Shown one piece after another: positions 17,161 to 24,569 of a stretch of 64,000 nt of DNA. Location of the stretch: the NCBI RefSeq assembly GCF_031177825.1, contig NZ_JAPSKE010000021.1, forward strand, positions 36,984 to 100,983, read 5' to 3'. Both the position numbers and the translations under genes were made by a program. The DNA is from Paenibacillus sp. (GTDB taxonomy: Bacteria > Bacillota > Bacilli > Paenibacillales > YIM-B00363). Under the pieces are notes generated by a model. That model saw only the letters and a list, made by a program, of their open reading frames with translations. It had not been told where the DNA came from and did no database searches. Numbering within the stretch: the first letter of the stretch is position 1; each line of letters opens with the position of its first letter.

Positions 17161-19101
17161 CTACGATTTTTTTTGCGCTTCGATTTTCTCCGCCAATTCG
17201 TTCAAATACGTCCAACGTTCGAACAGCTCGGCGAGCTCGCTTTCCAACGCGTTCTGCTCGTCCGTAAGCCGCTGCAGCTCAAGGTAGTCGGAACCGGCCG
17301 CGACGATTCTCCGCGCTTGCTCCTGAAGACGGCTCTCCAACGCGGCGATCTTGTCGTCGATCTCTTCGTATTCTTTCTGTTCCTTGAACGTGAATTTGAG
17401 CGCCTTCGCGCCCGCGCGCTCTCCATCCGCGGAGGGGGCGGCGGCGGCCTTGCTTGCGGACTGCGCCGCCGCTCGGGGCGCCGTCGCGGCCTCCTCCTCT
17501 TGCCGCGCCTTCTTCTCGACGTAGTCGGAATAATTGCCCTCGTGCCGTTCGATCGACCCGTCGTTCTCTACGGACCAGAGCCGATCTACGGTCCGGTCCA
17601 GGAAAAACCGGTCATGCGAGACGACGAGGACGGCGCCGGCGAAGTCGTCCAGGTAATCCTCCAGCACGGTCAACGTCTGGATGTCGAGGTCGTTCGTCGG
17701 CTCGTCGAGAAAGAGGACGTTCGGCGCGCCGATCAAGACGCGCAGCAGGTAGAGCCGCCGCTTCTCGCCGCCGGACAAACCGGAGATCGGCGTCCATTGC
17801 ACGGCTGGCGGGAAGAGGAACCGCTCCAGCAGCTGGGAGGCGCTGATCGATTCGCCGTCCGCGGTTTCGATCCGTTCGGCGGCCTCCTGAATGTATTCGA
17901 TAACGCGCTGGGAACCGTCCATCTCGGCATGCTCCTGCGTGAAGTAGCCGATCTTGACCGTCGAGCCGATGTCGACTTCGCCGCGGCTGGGAGGCAGCCG
18001 CCCGGCAAGCACGTTCAGCAGCGTCGACTTCCCGCTGCCGTTCGGGCCGACGACGCCGATCCGGTCGTCGCGCTGCACGATCGCGTCGAAGTCGCGAACG
18101 AGCGTGCGGCCGTCGTACCCGCAGCTGACATCGCGGACCTCGAGCACCTTTTTGCCGAGACGGGCGCCGCCGAGCGCCATCTCGAGCGTCTCGGCACGTT
18201 CCGCGCCGACTTCGCTTGCGAGCGTCTCGAACCGGTCGATCCTCGCCTTCTGCTTCGTCGTGCGGGCTTTCGCCCCTTTGCGCATCCACGCGAGCTCCTT
18301 CTTGTACAGCCTCTCCCGCTTCCGCTCCTCCGACGCTTCGCGCTCCATGCGTTCCGCTTTCTGCTCCAAGAACGCGCTGTAATTGCCCGAATACCTGTGG
18401 AGCGAGCCGCGGTCGAGTTCGACGATCCGGTTCGCGACCCGGTCCAAGAAGTAGCGATCATGCGTTACCATGAGCAAGGCGGACTTCATCTTCTGCAAAT
18501 ACCGCTCCAGCCAATAGACGGTTTCCGTGTCGAGATGGTTCGTCGGCTCGTCCAGAATGAGCAGATCGGCAGGTTGAAGGAGCGCGGCGGCGAGCGCGAC
18601 GCGCTTGCGTTGGCCGCCCGACAGCGTCCCCATGCGCTGCATCGGGTCGACGACGCCGAGGCGGGAGAGCACCTTCTTCGCTTCGCTCTCCAGCTGCCAT
18701 GCGTTCAACGCGTCCATCCGCGCAGTAAGCTCGGAAAACCTGCGCTCCGCGGCGGCCGCTTCCGGACCGCCTCGCTCGATCGCTTGCAGCGCGGCCTCGT
18801 ACTCCCGAAGCAGCGCGAACTCGGGAGACGACCCGCGGAACACTTGATCGAGCACGGTGGAGTCGTCGTCGAAAGGCGGCTGCTGCGATAAATATTCGAT
18901 GCGGACGCCATTGCGAACGGAAATCGTTCCGCCGTCCGGCGCTTCCGCGCCGGCGAGAATCCGAAGCAGGGTAGACTTGCCGGTGCCGTTCACGCCGATC
19001 AGGCCGATGCGTTCGCGGTCGTCGACGTTGAAGTCGATATTTTCTAGAAGCGTCTTTACGCCGTACGTTTTCGTCAGTCGTTCCGCAGTTAGCAAATTCA
19101 T
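17161..19101 (-). CDS. ABC-F family ATPase (Uup/YdiF-like)
   Basis: A 646-residue soluble protein with two ATPase domains and no membrane segment. Domain 1 has GVNGTGKST, LSGGQRKR and LLILDEPTNHLD; domain 2 has GPNGSGKST, LSGGEKRR and VLFLDEPTNDLD. The linker is rich in basic and glutamate residues. A proline/alanine-rich stretch leads to a C-terminal coiled coil ending in EKIEAQKKS, as in Uup. ABC-F proteins act on the ribosome, in translation factors or antibiotic protection. I chose ATG 19101 as start because it matches the family N-terminus. Resistance is not indicated by the sequence. Confidence 0.93.
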   Translation of the reverse strand: MNLLTAERLTKTYGVKTLLENIDFNVDDRERIGLIGVNGTGKSTLLRILAGAEAPDGGTISVRNGVRIEYLSQQPPFDDDSTVLDQVFRGSSPEFALLREYEAALQAIERGGPEAAAAERRFSELTARMDALNAWQLESEAKKVLSRLGVVDPMQRMGTLSGGQRKRVALAAALLQPADLLILDEPTNHLDTETVYWLERYLQKMKSALLMVTHDRYFLDRVANRIVELDRGSLHRYSGNYSAFLEQKAERMEREASEERKRERLYKKELAWMRKGAKARTTKQKARIDRFETLASEVGAERAETLEMALGGARLGKKVLEVRDVSCGYDGRTLVRDFDAIVQRDDRIGVVGPNGSGKSTLLNVLAGRLPPSRGEVDIGSTVKIGYFTQEHAEMDGSQRVIEYIQEAAERIETADGESISASQLLERFLFPPAVQWTPISGLSGGEKRRLYLLRVLIGAPNVLFLDEPTNDLDIQTLTVLEDYLDDFAGAVLVVSHDRFFLDRTVDRLWSVENDGSIERHEGNYSDYVEKKARQEEEAATAPRAAAQSASKAAAAPSADGERAGAKALKFTFKEQKEYEEIDDKIAALESRLQEQARRIVAAGSDYLELQRLTDEQNALESELAELFERWTYLNELAEKIEAQKKS

Positions 19102-19165
19102 ATTGAGACAGACATCCTTCGGTTCGGTAGTTAGGTTTGTTATAGCATACCACACTATACGAGAA

Positions 19166-19196
19166 GAGGCTCTCTCGCCGGATGCGAGAAAGCCTC
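19166..19196 (-). terminator. Terminator of the GH172 gene
   Basis: A 13-base stem (19166-19178 with 19184-19196) with one G-U pair lies just after the GH172 stop on the minus strand, followed by TTCT. Confidence 0.65.
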
Positions 19197-19215
19197 GGGG
19201 TACGTCGCTATCGAA

Positions 19216-20298
19216 TTAGATGACTTCCAGCTCGTCCGCGGAAGGAAGCGGCGGCAGCGCGGCGTGCGGCTCGGACTGATACCAGTACGCGACCGATGCG
19301 ATGTCGTCCTGCAGCGGCAAGTACCGGCCGCCCGAACGCCAACCGAGCGCCTGGATCGTGACGCGGAGATCGCTCTTGAACCGGATCGGGTCCATGACAT
19401 GCCAGCGGTACATGCCGAAGCGTTGGTTCGCCCGGTACAAGCCGTCGGGCTTGATGACCTGGTGCATGCCGAGGAACGGCGTCGAGTAGGTGCCGTATTC
19501 GCCTTGCGGATGCTCCCAGTTCCACGCGCCGCCGAAGTAATCCTCCGTCCCCGTGCCGCAGATCGTCGGGAATTCCTTGTCGCCGTCCATGAAAAACTTA
19601 ATCTCGCCTTCGCCGAACCAGCCGTTGTTGTTGACTTGCCAAGCGAGATACGTCCCGACGTAATGCCCTTGCCCGCGAACGCCGTCAAGGATCGTATGAA
19701 CTTCCTTATACCCGAGCGGATTGCTCCGGCGCCATTGCGCGTGGAAGTAGGCGCAATGATCCGGCACCTGCGTCAGCGCGTAATCGAATTGATAATACAA
19801 CCATGCGTCTTCGTCGGAACGATTTTCCATCGTTACCTTGGCGGATTTGCGGAACGGCATCTTCCAGTAGCTGTTGAACCCGCCGGCGGGGTTGACCGCG
19901 ATCGGCATCGAGTTCACGTTCGCCCGCTCGCACCACCCGTTGCAGAAGAAGTCGCCGACGGGCACTTCGACCGAAGGGTTGTCCTCGTCGTCCCAATAGA
20001 AGCGCAGGATTAAGTTCCGCCATTGCTTCGGATGCACCGTCAGCCAGATATGCTGAATGACCCCCGGACCGACGATGTCGGCCAGCGTCGCGGTCGACCC
20101 GCCTTTCAATTGGATCGAGGGAGACACCTTCCAGCCTACGCCCAGATCGCGGGCGGCGTTCGCGCCGGTGCCTTCCGCGGCCATGCCGCCTTTCCCTTTT
20201 TCCCCGGTGAAGTTTTCCGCGCTGATCGACCTTGTTTCCGCGTCGGACAGCAACGACAAGTTCCCGAGCCCCATGCCCAAACCGTTAAACGATGCCAT
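19216..20298 (-). CDS. DUF2961 / glycoside hydrolase family 172 enzyme
   Basis: A 360-residue cytosolic protein. It has the DUF2961 signatures: GPGVIQHIWLTV, NPSVEVPVGDFF, SYWKMPFRKSAKV and GTGTEDYFGGAWNW, the last with a conserved acidic residue. The family is now GH172, double jelly-roll enzymes acting on fructo- or arabinofuranosides. No signal peptide is visible, so it would act on imported oligosaccharides. It is followed by its own terminator. The AraC-type gene upstream on the same strand is its likely regulator. Confidence 0.88.
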   Translation of the reverse strand: MASFNGLGMGLGNLSLLSDAETRSISAENFTGEKGKGGMAAEGTGANAARDLGVGWKVSPSIQLKGGSTATLADIVGPGVIQHIWLTVHPKQWRNLILRFYWDDEDNPSVEVPVGDFFCNGWCERANVNSMPIAVNPAGGFNSYWKMPFRKSAKVTMENRSDEDAWLYYQFDYALTQVPDHCAYFHAQWRRSNPLGYKEVHTILDGVRGQGHYVGTYLAWQVNNNGWFGEGEIKFFMDGDKEFPTICGTGTEDYFGGAWNWEHPQGEYGTYSTPFLGMHQVIKPDGLYRANQRFGMYRWHVMDPIRFKSDLRVTIQALGWRSGGRYLPLQDDIASVAYWYQSEPHAALPPLPSADELEVI

Positions 20299-20391
20299 GA
20301 ATGCTTCATCCTCCCAGTTTCAATGGTGATATGTCCATTATAGGGAAACCGGGGCTTGGATTCTTTAGCATGGATCAAGATGATTTATCAA

Positions 20392-21264
20392 TTATTGCTC
20401 TGATTTGGACGGCAAATTGCGGTAATAGGTCGGGGGCACGCCCTCCGCGTTCCGAAACGCCCGGCTGAAGGAATGAATGCTCAGAAAGCCGCATAACTCT
20501 GATATTTCCGTGATCGGCAAGTCCGTGAACTGAATGAGCTTCTTGGCATGCTCGATGCGGCCGATCAGATGATATCGAATCGGTCCGACGCCGAACGTCT
20601 TCTTGAACAGCCGACAGAGGTAAGAGCTGCTTAAATTCGCCACGGAAGACAATTCGTCCAACGTCACGTCTTTGTTCACGTTTTGATTCAGGTAAGATTT
20701 CACGCGCTCGAGCTGCACCCAGTTCGTCGCGATCGCCGCATGGGTCGACCAGAGATGCTCCCGGGCCAGCTGCGCCCACAGCTGCAGGAACAGTCCCGTC
20801 GCCGCCGTTTCGAAATACGGGTGCTTGCTTTCGTACTCATGGATGATATCGAAGAGCAGCTTCTCGAAAATGACGGGATGCCGCAGTCGAAAATGGTTCG
20901 GCAGCTCCTGCGTAACGTCCTCGCGAAACAGGCGAAGTTCCTGCTCCGACATCGCTTCCATCGGCAGGAACGACGTCTTGAGGGTCGGACTGTCGGGCTG
21001 ATACACCAAATCGAAGTGAAGATGCGGCTGTCTGACCGGTCGATCGTTCATACAATCGATCGAGTGATGCTGCCTCGGCTTCAACAAGAAAATATCGCCC
21101 GGAACGCCGCGATATTCGACGTCTTCGATGAGTACCTTCATCTCGCCGGATTTCACGTAGATGAGCTCGTAGTCGAATAGCGCGCGCCGATTGATCTTAT
21201 TCGGGGGGTGCAACGTATGATCCCAAGCGATGCGTATGTAGGGGGAAAGCCGGACCTGGCTCAT
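20392..21264 (-). CDS. AraC-family regulator with cupin sensor
   Basis: A 290-residue protein; ATG 21264 follows GGAGGCGCC at good spacing. Residues 20-90 are a cupin-like arm (RALFDYELIYVKSGEMKVLIEDVEYRG split over two strands, then GDIFLLKPRQHHSI). Residues 185-288 hold two helix-turn-helix motifs, DVTLDELSSVANLSSSYLCRLFKK and ITEISELCGFLSIHSFSRAFR. This layout is typical of sugar-responsive activators. It lies 93 bases upstream of the GH172 gene on the same strand and is divergent from the DeoR gene. Confidence 0.9.
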   Translation of the reverse strand: MSQVRLSPYIRIAWDHTLHPPNKINRRALFDYELIYVKSGEMKVLIEDVEYRGVPGDIFLLKPRQHHSIDCMNDRPVRQPHLHFDLVYQPDSPTLKTSFLPMEAMSEQELRLFREDVTQELPNHFRLRHPVIFEKLLFDIIHEYESKHPYFETAATGLFLQLWAQLAREHLWSTHAAIATNWVQLERVKSYLNQNVNKDVTLDELSSVANLSSSYLCRLFKKTFGVGPIRYHLIGRIEHAKKLIQFTDLPITEISELCGFLSIHSFSRAFRNAEGVPPTYYRNLPSKSEQ

Positions 21265-21417
21265 CTGGCGCCTCCGTTTGCGTTCGTAACGTAAGTGGTT
21301 CCTCTTATTTCGCCGCTCGAGGCCGATTCTCCTTCGTCCGCAAGGTTGCGTTGAATATCGTACGGCGTCTTGAGATAATAGGAACACTGAATGCGAGCGT
21401 ATGGGGGCGGAACATGG

Positions 21418-22173
21418 ATGGAGCATCGCTTGAACGATAGACAATCGTCCATCGTGGAGCAGCTGCGGAGCCGAGGCGAGGTAAAGATCTCGGAGCTGAA
21501 GCGGCGGTTCGACGTAACCGAGATGACGGTGCGGCGAGATCTCGAGAAGCTAGAGCGGCTGGGCATCGCGGCGCGAACGTTCGGCGGGGCGATTCTCGAC
21601 TCGCGCGACATCGAACTGGCGCAGCGGGCGACCGTTCGTTCGGAGGAGAAGAGCCGGATCGGAAAGCGCGCGGCCGCATGCGTTAGGCCGGGCGATTCCA
21701 TCTTTATCGACGGGGGCTCGACTACGTTCCAAGTCGCGCGCCACCTGCCGGAGAAGGCCGATATTACGGTCGTCACGAACGCGCTGAACGTCGCGAACGA
21801 GCTCGCATCGAAGAAAATTCCGACGATCGTCGTCGGGGGGCTGCTGCTCGAAGCGACGATTTCGATGGTCGGCCCGACGGCGGTGGAATCGATCTCGAAG
21901 ATGGCGTTCGATAGGGCGTTCTTGGGGGCGACGGGTCTCGACGCGCGCCACGGGTTCAGCAACTCGAACCTGCTCGAAGCGGACGTCAAGCGAATGGCGA
22001 TCCGGAATGCGAAGGCGGCGTTCGTCGTTCTCGACCATTCGAAGTTCGGCGAACAGGTGCTCGTTTCGTTCGCGGCGCTCGGCGACGTCGGAACGGTCGT
22101 GACGGATCGGTCGCCGGATCCCGAGCTGTCGGAAGCGTGCCGCGCGGCGGGGACGGACGTGCTGCTGGCGTGA
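21418..22173 (+). CDS. DeoR-family transcriptional regulator
   Basis: A 251-residue protein if started at ATG 21418, which follows GGGGGCGG and fits the family N-terminus; ATG 21391 would add nine residues. Residues 5-60 are the DeoR helix-turn-helix (RQSSIVEQL, VTEMTVRRDLEKLE). The rest is the sugar-phosphate sensor of ribose-isomerase type: DSIFIDGGSTTFQVARHL, VVTNALNVANEL, IVVGG and DRAFLGATGLD. Such proteins sense sugar phosphates. The stop overlaps the GTG start of the HNH gene, so the two are coupled. The regulated genes are not evident. Confidence 0.9.
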   Translation: MEHRLNDRQSSIVEQLRSRGEVKISELKRRFDVTEMTVRRDLEKLERLGIAARTFGGAILDSRDIELAQRATVRSEEKSRIGKRAAACVRPGDSIFIDGGSTTFQVARHLPEKADITVVTNALNVANELASKKIPTIVVGGLLLEATISMVGPTAVESISKMAFDRAFLGATGLDARHGFSNSNLLEADVKRMAIRNAKAAFVVLDHSKFGEQVLVSFAALGDVGTVVTDRSPDPELSEACRAAGTDVLLA

Positions 22174-22643
22174 AACCGGTCAAGCGGAACGAATGGTTGA
22201 AGCACCTCCCGAACGAATTGTCGAACGAGCGGCTCGCCGAGATGAAGAAGCATGCGGTATGCGCGCTCACAGGTTCCGCGACGGACGTGACGCTGGATCA
22301 CTTCATTCCGCTGGAGTGGGGGCACGGCGGGCAATATGCCGGCAATGTACTCTTCCTGACGGCAAGACTGAACGCGTCGAAGTCGAACATGAATCCGTTC
22401 CAATGGATCAACCGCGCGAAGCTCCGGGAGCCGAACCTGCTGCGCGGTTGGGACGAGCTGATCCGGAGGTTGGCGGCGGAGAACGGGCTCGGCACGAAAG
22501 AGTTCCGGCGATACGTTCATTGGTGCGAGAAGCATAAGCGCACTAAGGAGCAGGTTCGGCTCGATCCTCGGCCTTCCTTGGAGCTGTGGAGGGAAGCGCG
22601 GATTCGGGAAGACGAGCGGATATCCGTCGATACCGCCCGATGA
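22170..22643 (+). CDS. HNH-type endonuclease-like protein
   Basis: A 157-residue protein starting at GTG 22170, overlapping the DeoR stop by four bases and lacking a good ribosome site, so it probably relies on coupling. The core is Cys31-Ala-Leu-Thr-Gly, then Asp43-His44 in TLDHFIPLEWGHGG, Asn59 and Asn68 in LNASKSN: a variant H-N-N metal site with only one Cys, so no full zinc knuckle. HNH folds are found in restriction, homing and housekeeping nucleases. The last 101 bases overlap the end of the YitT gene on the opposite strand. Confidence 0.75.
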   Translation: MKPVKRNEWLKHLPNELSNERLAEMKKHAVCALTGSATDVTLDHFIPLEWGHGGQYAGNVLFLTARLNASKSNMNPFQWINRAKLREPNLLRGWDELIRRLAAENGLGTKEFRRYVHWCEKHKRTKEQVRLDPRPSLELWREARIREDERISVDTAR

Positions 22644-23199
22644 TGCCGCTCGCGATCGCGATCGATACGATCGAGGCCATCGCCTGTCCCCCTCCGAGCA
22701 AAAGCGCCGCGGACGCGACGACGATCGCGTCGGCGACGAAGATCGTCGCGCCGCGGTTGAACCCGAACTTGCGATCCAGGACAAGCGCGAAGATCTGTAC
22801 CCCGCCGAGGGAAGATCCGTTGTTCAGCACGAACGCGATGCCGATGCCGATGCACATGCCCGACGCGACGGCGGCGGCTATCGGATGCAGGCCGGACGCG
22901 GGTACCGCGAGTCCGTCGAGCGGCAGCTGCGCGAGCGACGTACCGGCGACCGACAGCAGCGTAGACAGCGTGAATCGTGCGCCGAGCATTCGGTAAGAGA
23001 GCAGGAAAAACGGAGCGTTCGCCAGCACGAACCAGAATCCCCAAGAGAAAGAAGTCGTATAGCTCAACAGGAAGGCGACGCCGGCCGTGCCGCCGAACGT
23101 CAGCGTGCTCGCGGACAACAGCTTGATTCCGAACGCCGTCATGAGAATGCCTAGGACTACGGACGACACGGTTTTTACGGATGGCGCCAAGCGCGTCAT
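22543..23199 (-). CDS. YitT-family (DUF161) membrane protein
   Basis: A 218-residue protein starting at ATG 23199 after AAAAGGAG. Five or six hydrophobic segments cover residues 8-190, with the family-typical TLTFGGTAGVAFLLSY and NNGSSLGGVQIFALVLDRKFG motifs. The C-terminal 25 residues are polar and are read from DNA that overlaps the HNH gene. Members are inner-membrane proteins of unknown transport function. The length is near 210, short for YitT proteins with an added DUF2179 domain, which is absent here. Confidence 0.82.
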   Translation of the reverse strand: MTRLAPSVKTVSSVVLGILMTAFGIKLLSASTLTFGGTAGVAFLLSYTTSFSWGFWFVLANAPFFLLSYRMLGARFTLSTLLSVAGTSLAQLPLDGLAVPASGLHPIAAAVASGMCIGIGIAFVLNNGSSLGGVQIFALVLDRKFGFNRGATIFVADAIVVASAALLLGGGQAMASIVSIAIASGIIGRYRRISARLPESALPSTAPRKAEDRAEPAP

Positions 23200-23423
23200 G
23201 GCGTATCGCTCCTTTTTCCGCTGAAGGTGTATGTATATACATATTCGTCCGGCATTCGGGAGGTTCCGGTGAAGAAGGCTTACATGGACGAAGCGGGACG
23301 AACACGGCGGGGGAACAAAGCTCCGCGGTATCGGGGAAGGGGCGGCGGCGCGGCGGTATGCCGTTGCGCGAACCGAATCCGTGCCCTATGATTAGGGGAA
23401 ACGACGGAGCGGGAGGCATCGGG

Positions 23424-23978
23424 ATGGGGAAACAGTTCGCCGCGTTGCTGCCCGAGCATCGGCGGTTCATCGAGAAGCAGAAGGTGTTCTTCGTCGGCTC
23501 GGCGGCAATGTCCGCCGAAGGCCATGTGAACGTGTCGCCCAAAGGGTACGACGCGTTCCGCGTATTGTCCGACAACCGCGTCGCCTATCTCGACTTGACG
23601 GGAAGCGGGAACGAGACGAGCGCGCATGTGATGGAAAACGGACGCGTCACGATCCTATTCTGCGCGTTCGAAGGACCGCCCAACATCCTGCGGCTTTACG
23701 GCGCCGGCGCCGTCGCGCTGCCCGGTTCGAGCGAGTGGGAGTCGCTCGTTCCGCTCTTCCCGCCGATGCCCGGCGCGAGACAGATCATCGTCGTCGACGT
23801 TCATCTCGTACAGTCGTCCTGCGGGTATGCGGTACCGTTCCTAAGCTACGAGGGGGAGCGGGATACGCTGCAGCGGTGGGCCGATCAGAAGGGCGAAGAA
23901 GGGCTCGTCGAATACCGGCGGACGAAGAACGGGAAGAGCATCGACGGTTTGCCGACGCCGCTCGGTTCGCAAGCGTGA
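23424..23978 (+). CDS. Pyridoxamine 5'-phosphate oxidase-family protein
   Basis: A 184-residue protein starting at ATG 23424, seven bases after GGGAGG. The split-barrel pattern is clear: RRFIEKQKVFFVGSAAMSAEGHVNVSPKG near the N-terminus, SGNETSAHVMENGRVTILFCAFEGPPNILRLYG in two strands, and a C-terminal KGEEGLVEYRRTKN. Such proteins bind FMN, F420 or haem. The short form with NVSPKG is common in soil bacteria and lacks the residues needed for pyridoxine oxidation, so its substrate is unknown. Confidence 0.85.
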   Translation: MGKQFAALLPEHRRFIEKQKVFFVGSAAMSAEGHVNVSPKGYDAFRVLSDNRVAYLDLTGSGNETSAHVMENGRVTILFCAFEGPPNILRLYGAGAVALPGSSEWESLVPLFPPMPGARQIIVVDVHLVQSSCGYAVPFLSYEGERDTLQRWADQKGEEGLVEYRRTKNGKSIDGLPTPLGSQA

Positions 23979-24006
23979 GTACGTTCCGCCGCTCGGCAGT
24001 CGACTA

Positions 24007-24036
24007 TTGACGGCGAGGATGTCGCTCGCATATAAT
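24007..24036 (+). promoter_or_regulatory. Promoter of the thrS leader
   Basis: TTGACG (24007-24012) and TATAAT (24031-24036) are 18 bases apart, just before the first T-box leader. Confidence 0.75.
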
Positions 24037-24055
24037 AAGCGACAATCAAAGGCTA

Positions 24056-24290
24056 CGATCAAGGACATGATTGCTTTCGAATCCGCCCAGAGAGAGGGGG
24101 CACGGCTGAAACCCCCTTCGGAGACGTCGGAAGCCGTTACCGCCTTATGAGCCGCGGTCAGGCAATGGACCGCCGGGAATTCCCGTTATCGAATGCCGGA
24201 AGGATTCGCCGCTTCGTTCGGCGGGTCGAATTTGGGTGGAACCACGAGCGCGCTCTCGTCCCTTACGGACGGAGCGCGATTTTTATTTTC
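24056..24290 (+). ncRNA. T-box riboswitch 1 of thrS
   Basis: The T-box core TGGGTGGAACCACG lies at 24233-24246 and is followed by a terminator (CGCGCTC 24249-24255 with GAGCGCG 24272-24278, then a T run) that it can oppose. The upstream Stem I region begins CGATCAAGGACATGA and holds a TTACCGCC segment; ACC at 24139-24141, a threonine codon, is the candidate specifier. An uncharged tRNA-Thr would let transcription proceed. A second similar leader follows directly. Confidence 0.9.
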
Positions 24291-24302
24291 GAGGAACATC
24301 GT

Positions 24303-24526
24303 CGATCAAGGACATGAACGCCCGCGGCGCCGCCCAGAGAGAGGGAGCTTGGCTGAAACTCCCTTCGGTCCGTCCGCGGCCGTTTACCGCCTTGACAGAT
24401 GCGGCCAGACAATGGGTCGCCGGGAATTCCCGTTATCGAATGCCGGAGGGTTCGCCGTCGGTCGGCGAATCGAATTTGGGTGGAACCACGAGCGCGCTCG
24501 TCCCTTGCGGATGGCGCGCTCTTTTG
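24303..24526 (+). ncRNA. T-box riboswitch 2 of thrS
   Basis: A second copy of the leader in tandem. It starts again with CGATCAAGGACATGA, has TTACCGCC with ACC at 24386-24388 as candidate specifier, the core TGGGTGGAACCACG at 24477-24490, and a perfect terminator stem (24490-24497 with 24514-24521) followed by TTTT. The two units are about 247 bases apart and share long blocks, so they arose by duplication. Transcription must pass both terminators before the synthetase gene. Confidence 0.9.
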
Positions 24527-24569
24527 CGTTCAAAGCGTCATATAAAACCGAAGAAGGAGCGAGAACAAC

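Noticed and set aside
17173..18891. 572-codon plus-strand frame
   Set aside because: It is antisense to the ABC-F gene, has no motifs, and comes from G/C third-base bias.
17161..19101. Calling the ABC-F protein an antibiotic-resistance factor
   Set aside because: The Uup-like C-terminal coiled coil and linker are those of housekeeping ABC-F proteins; no resistance-type linker is evident.
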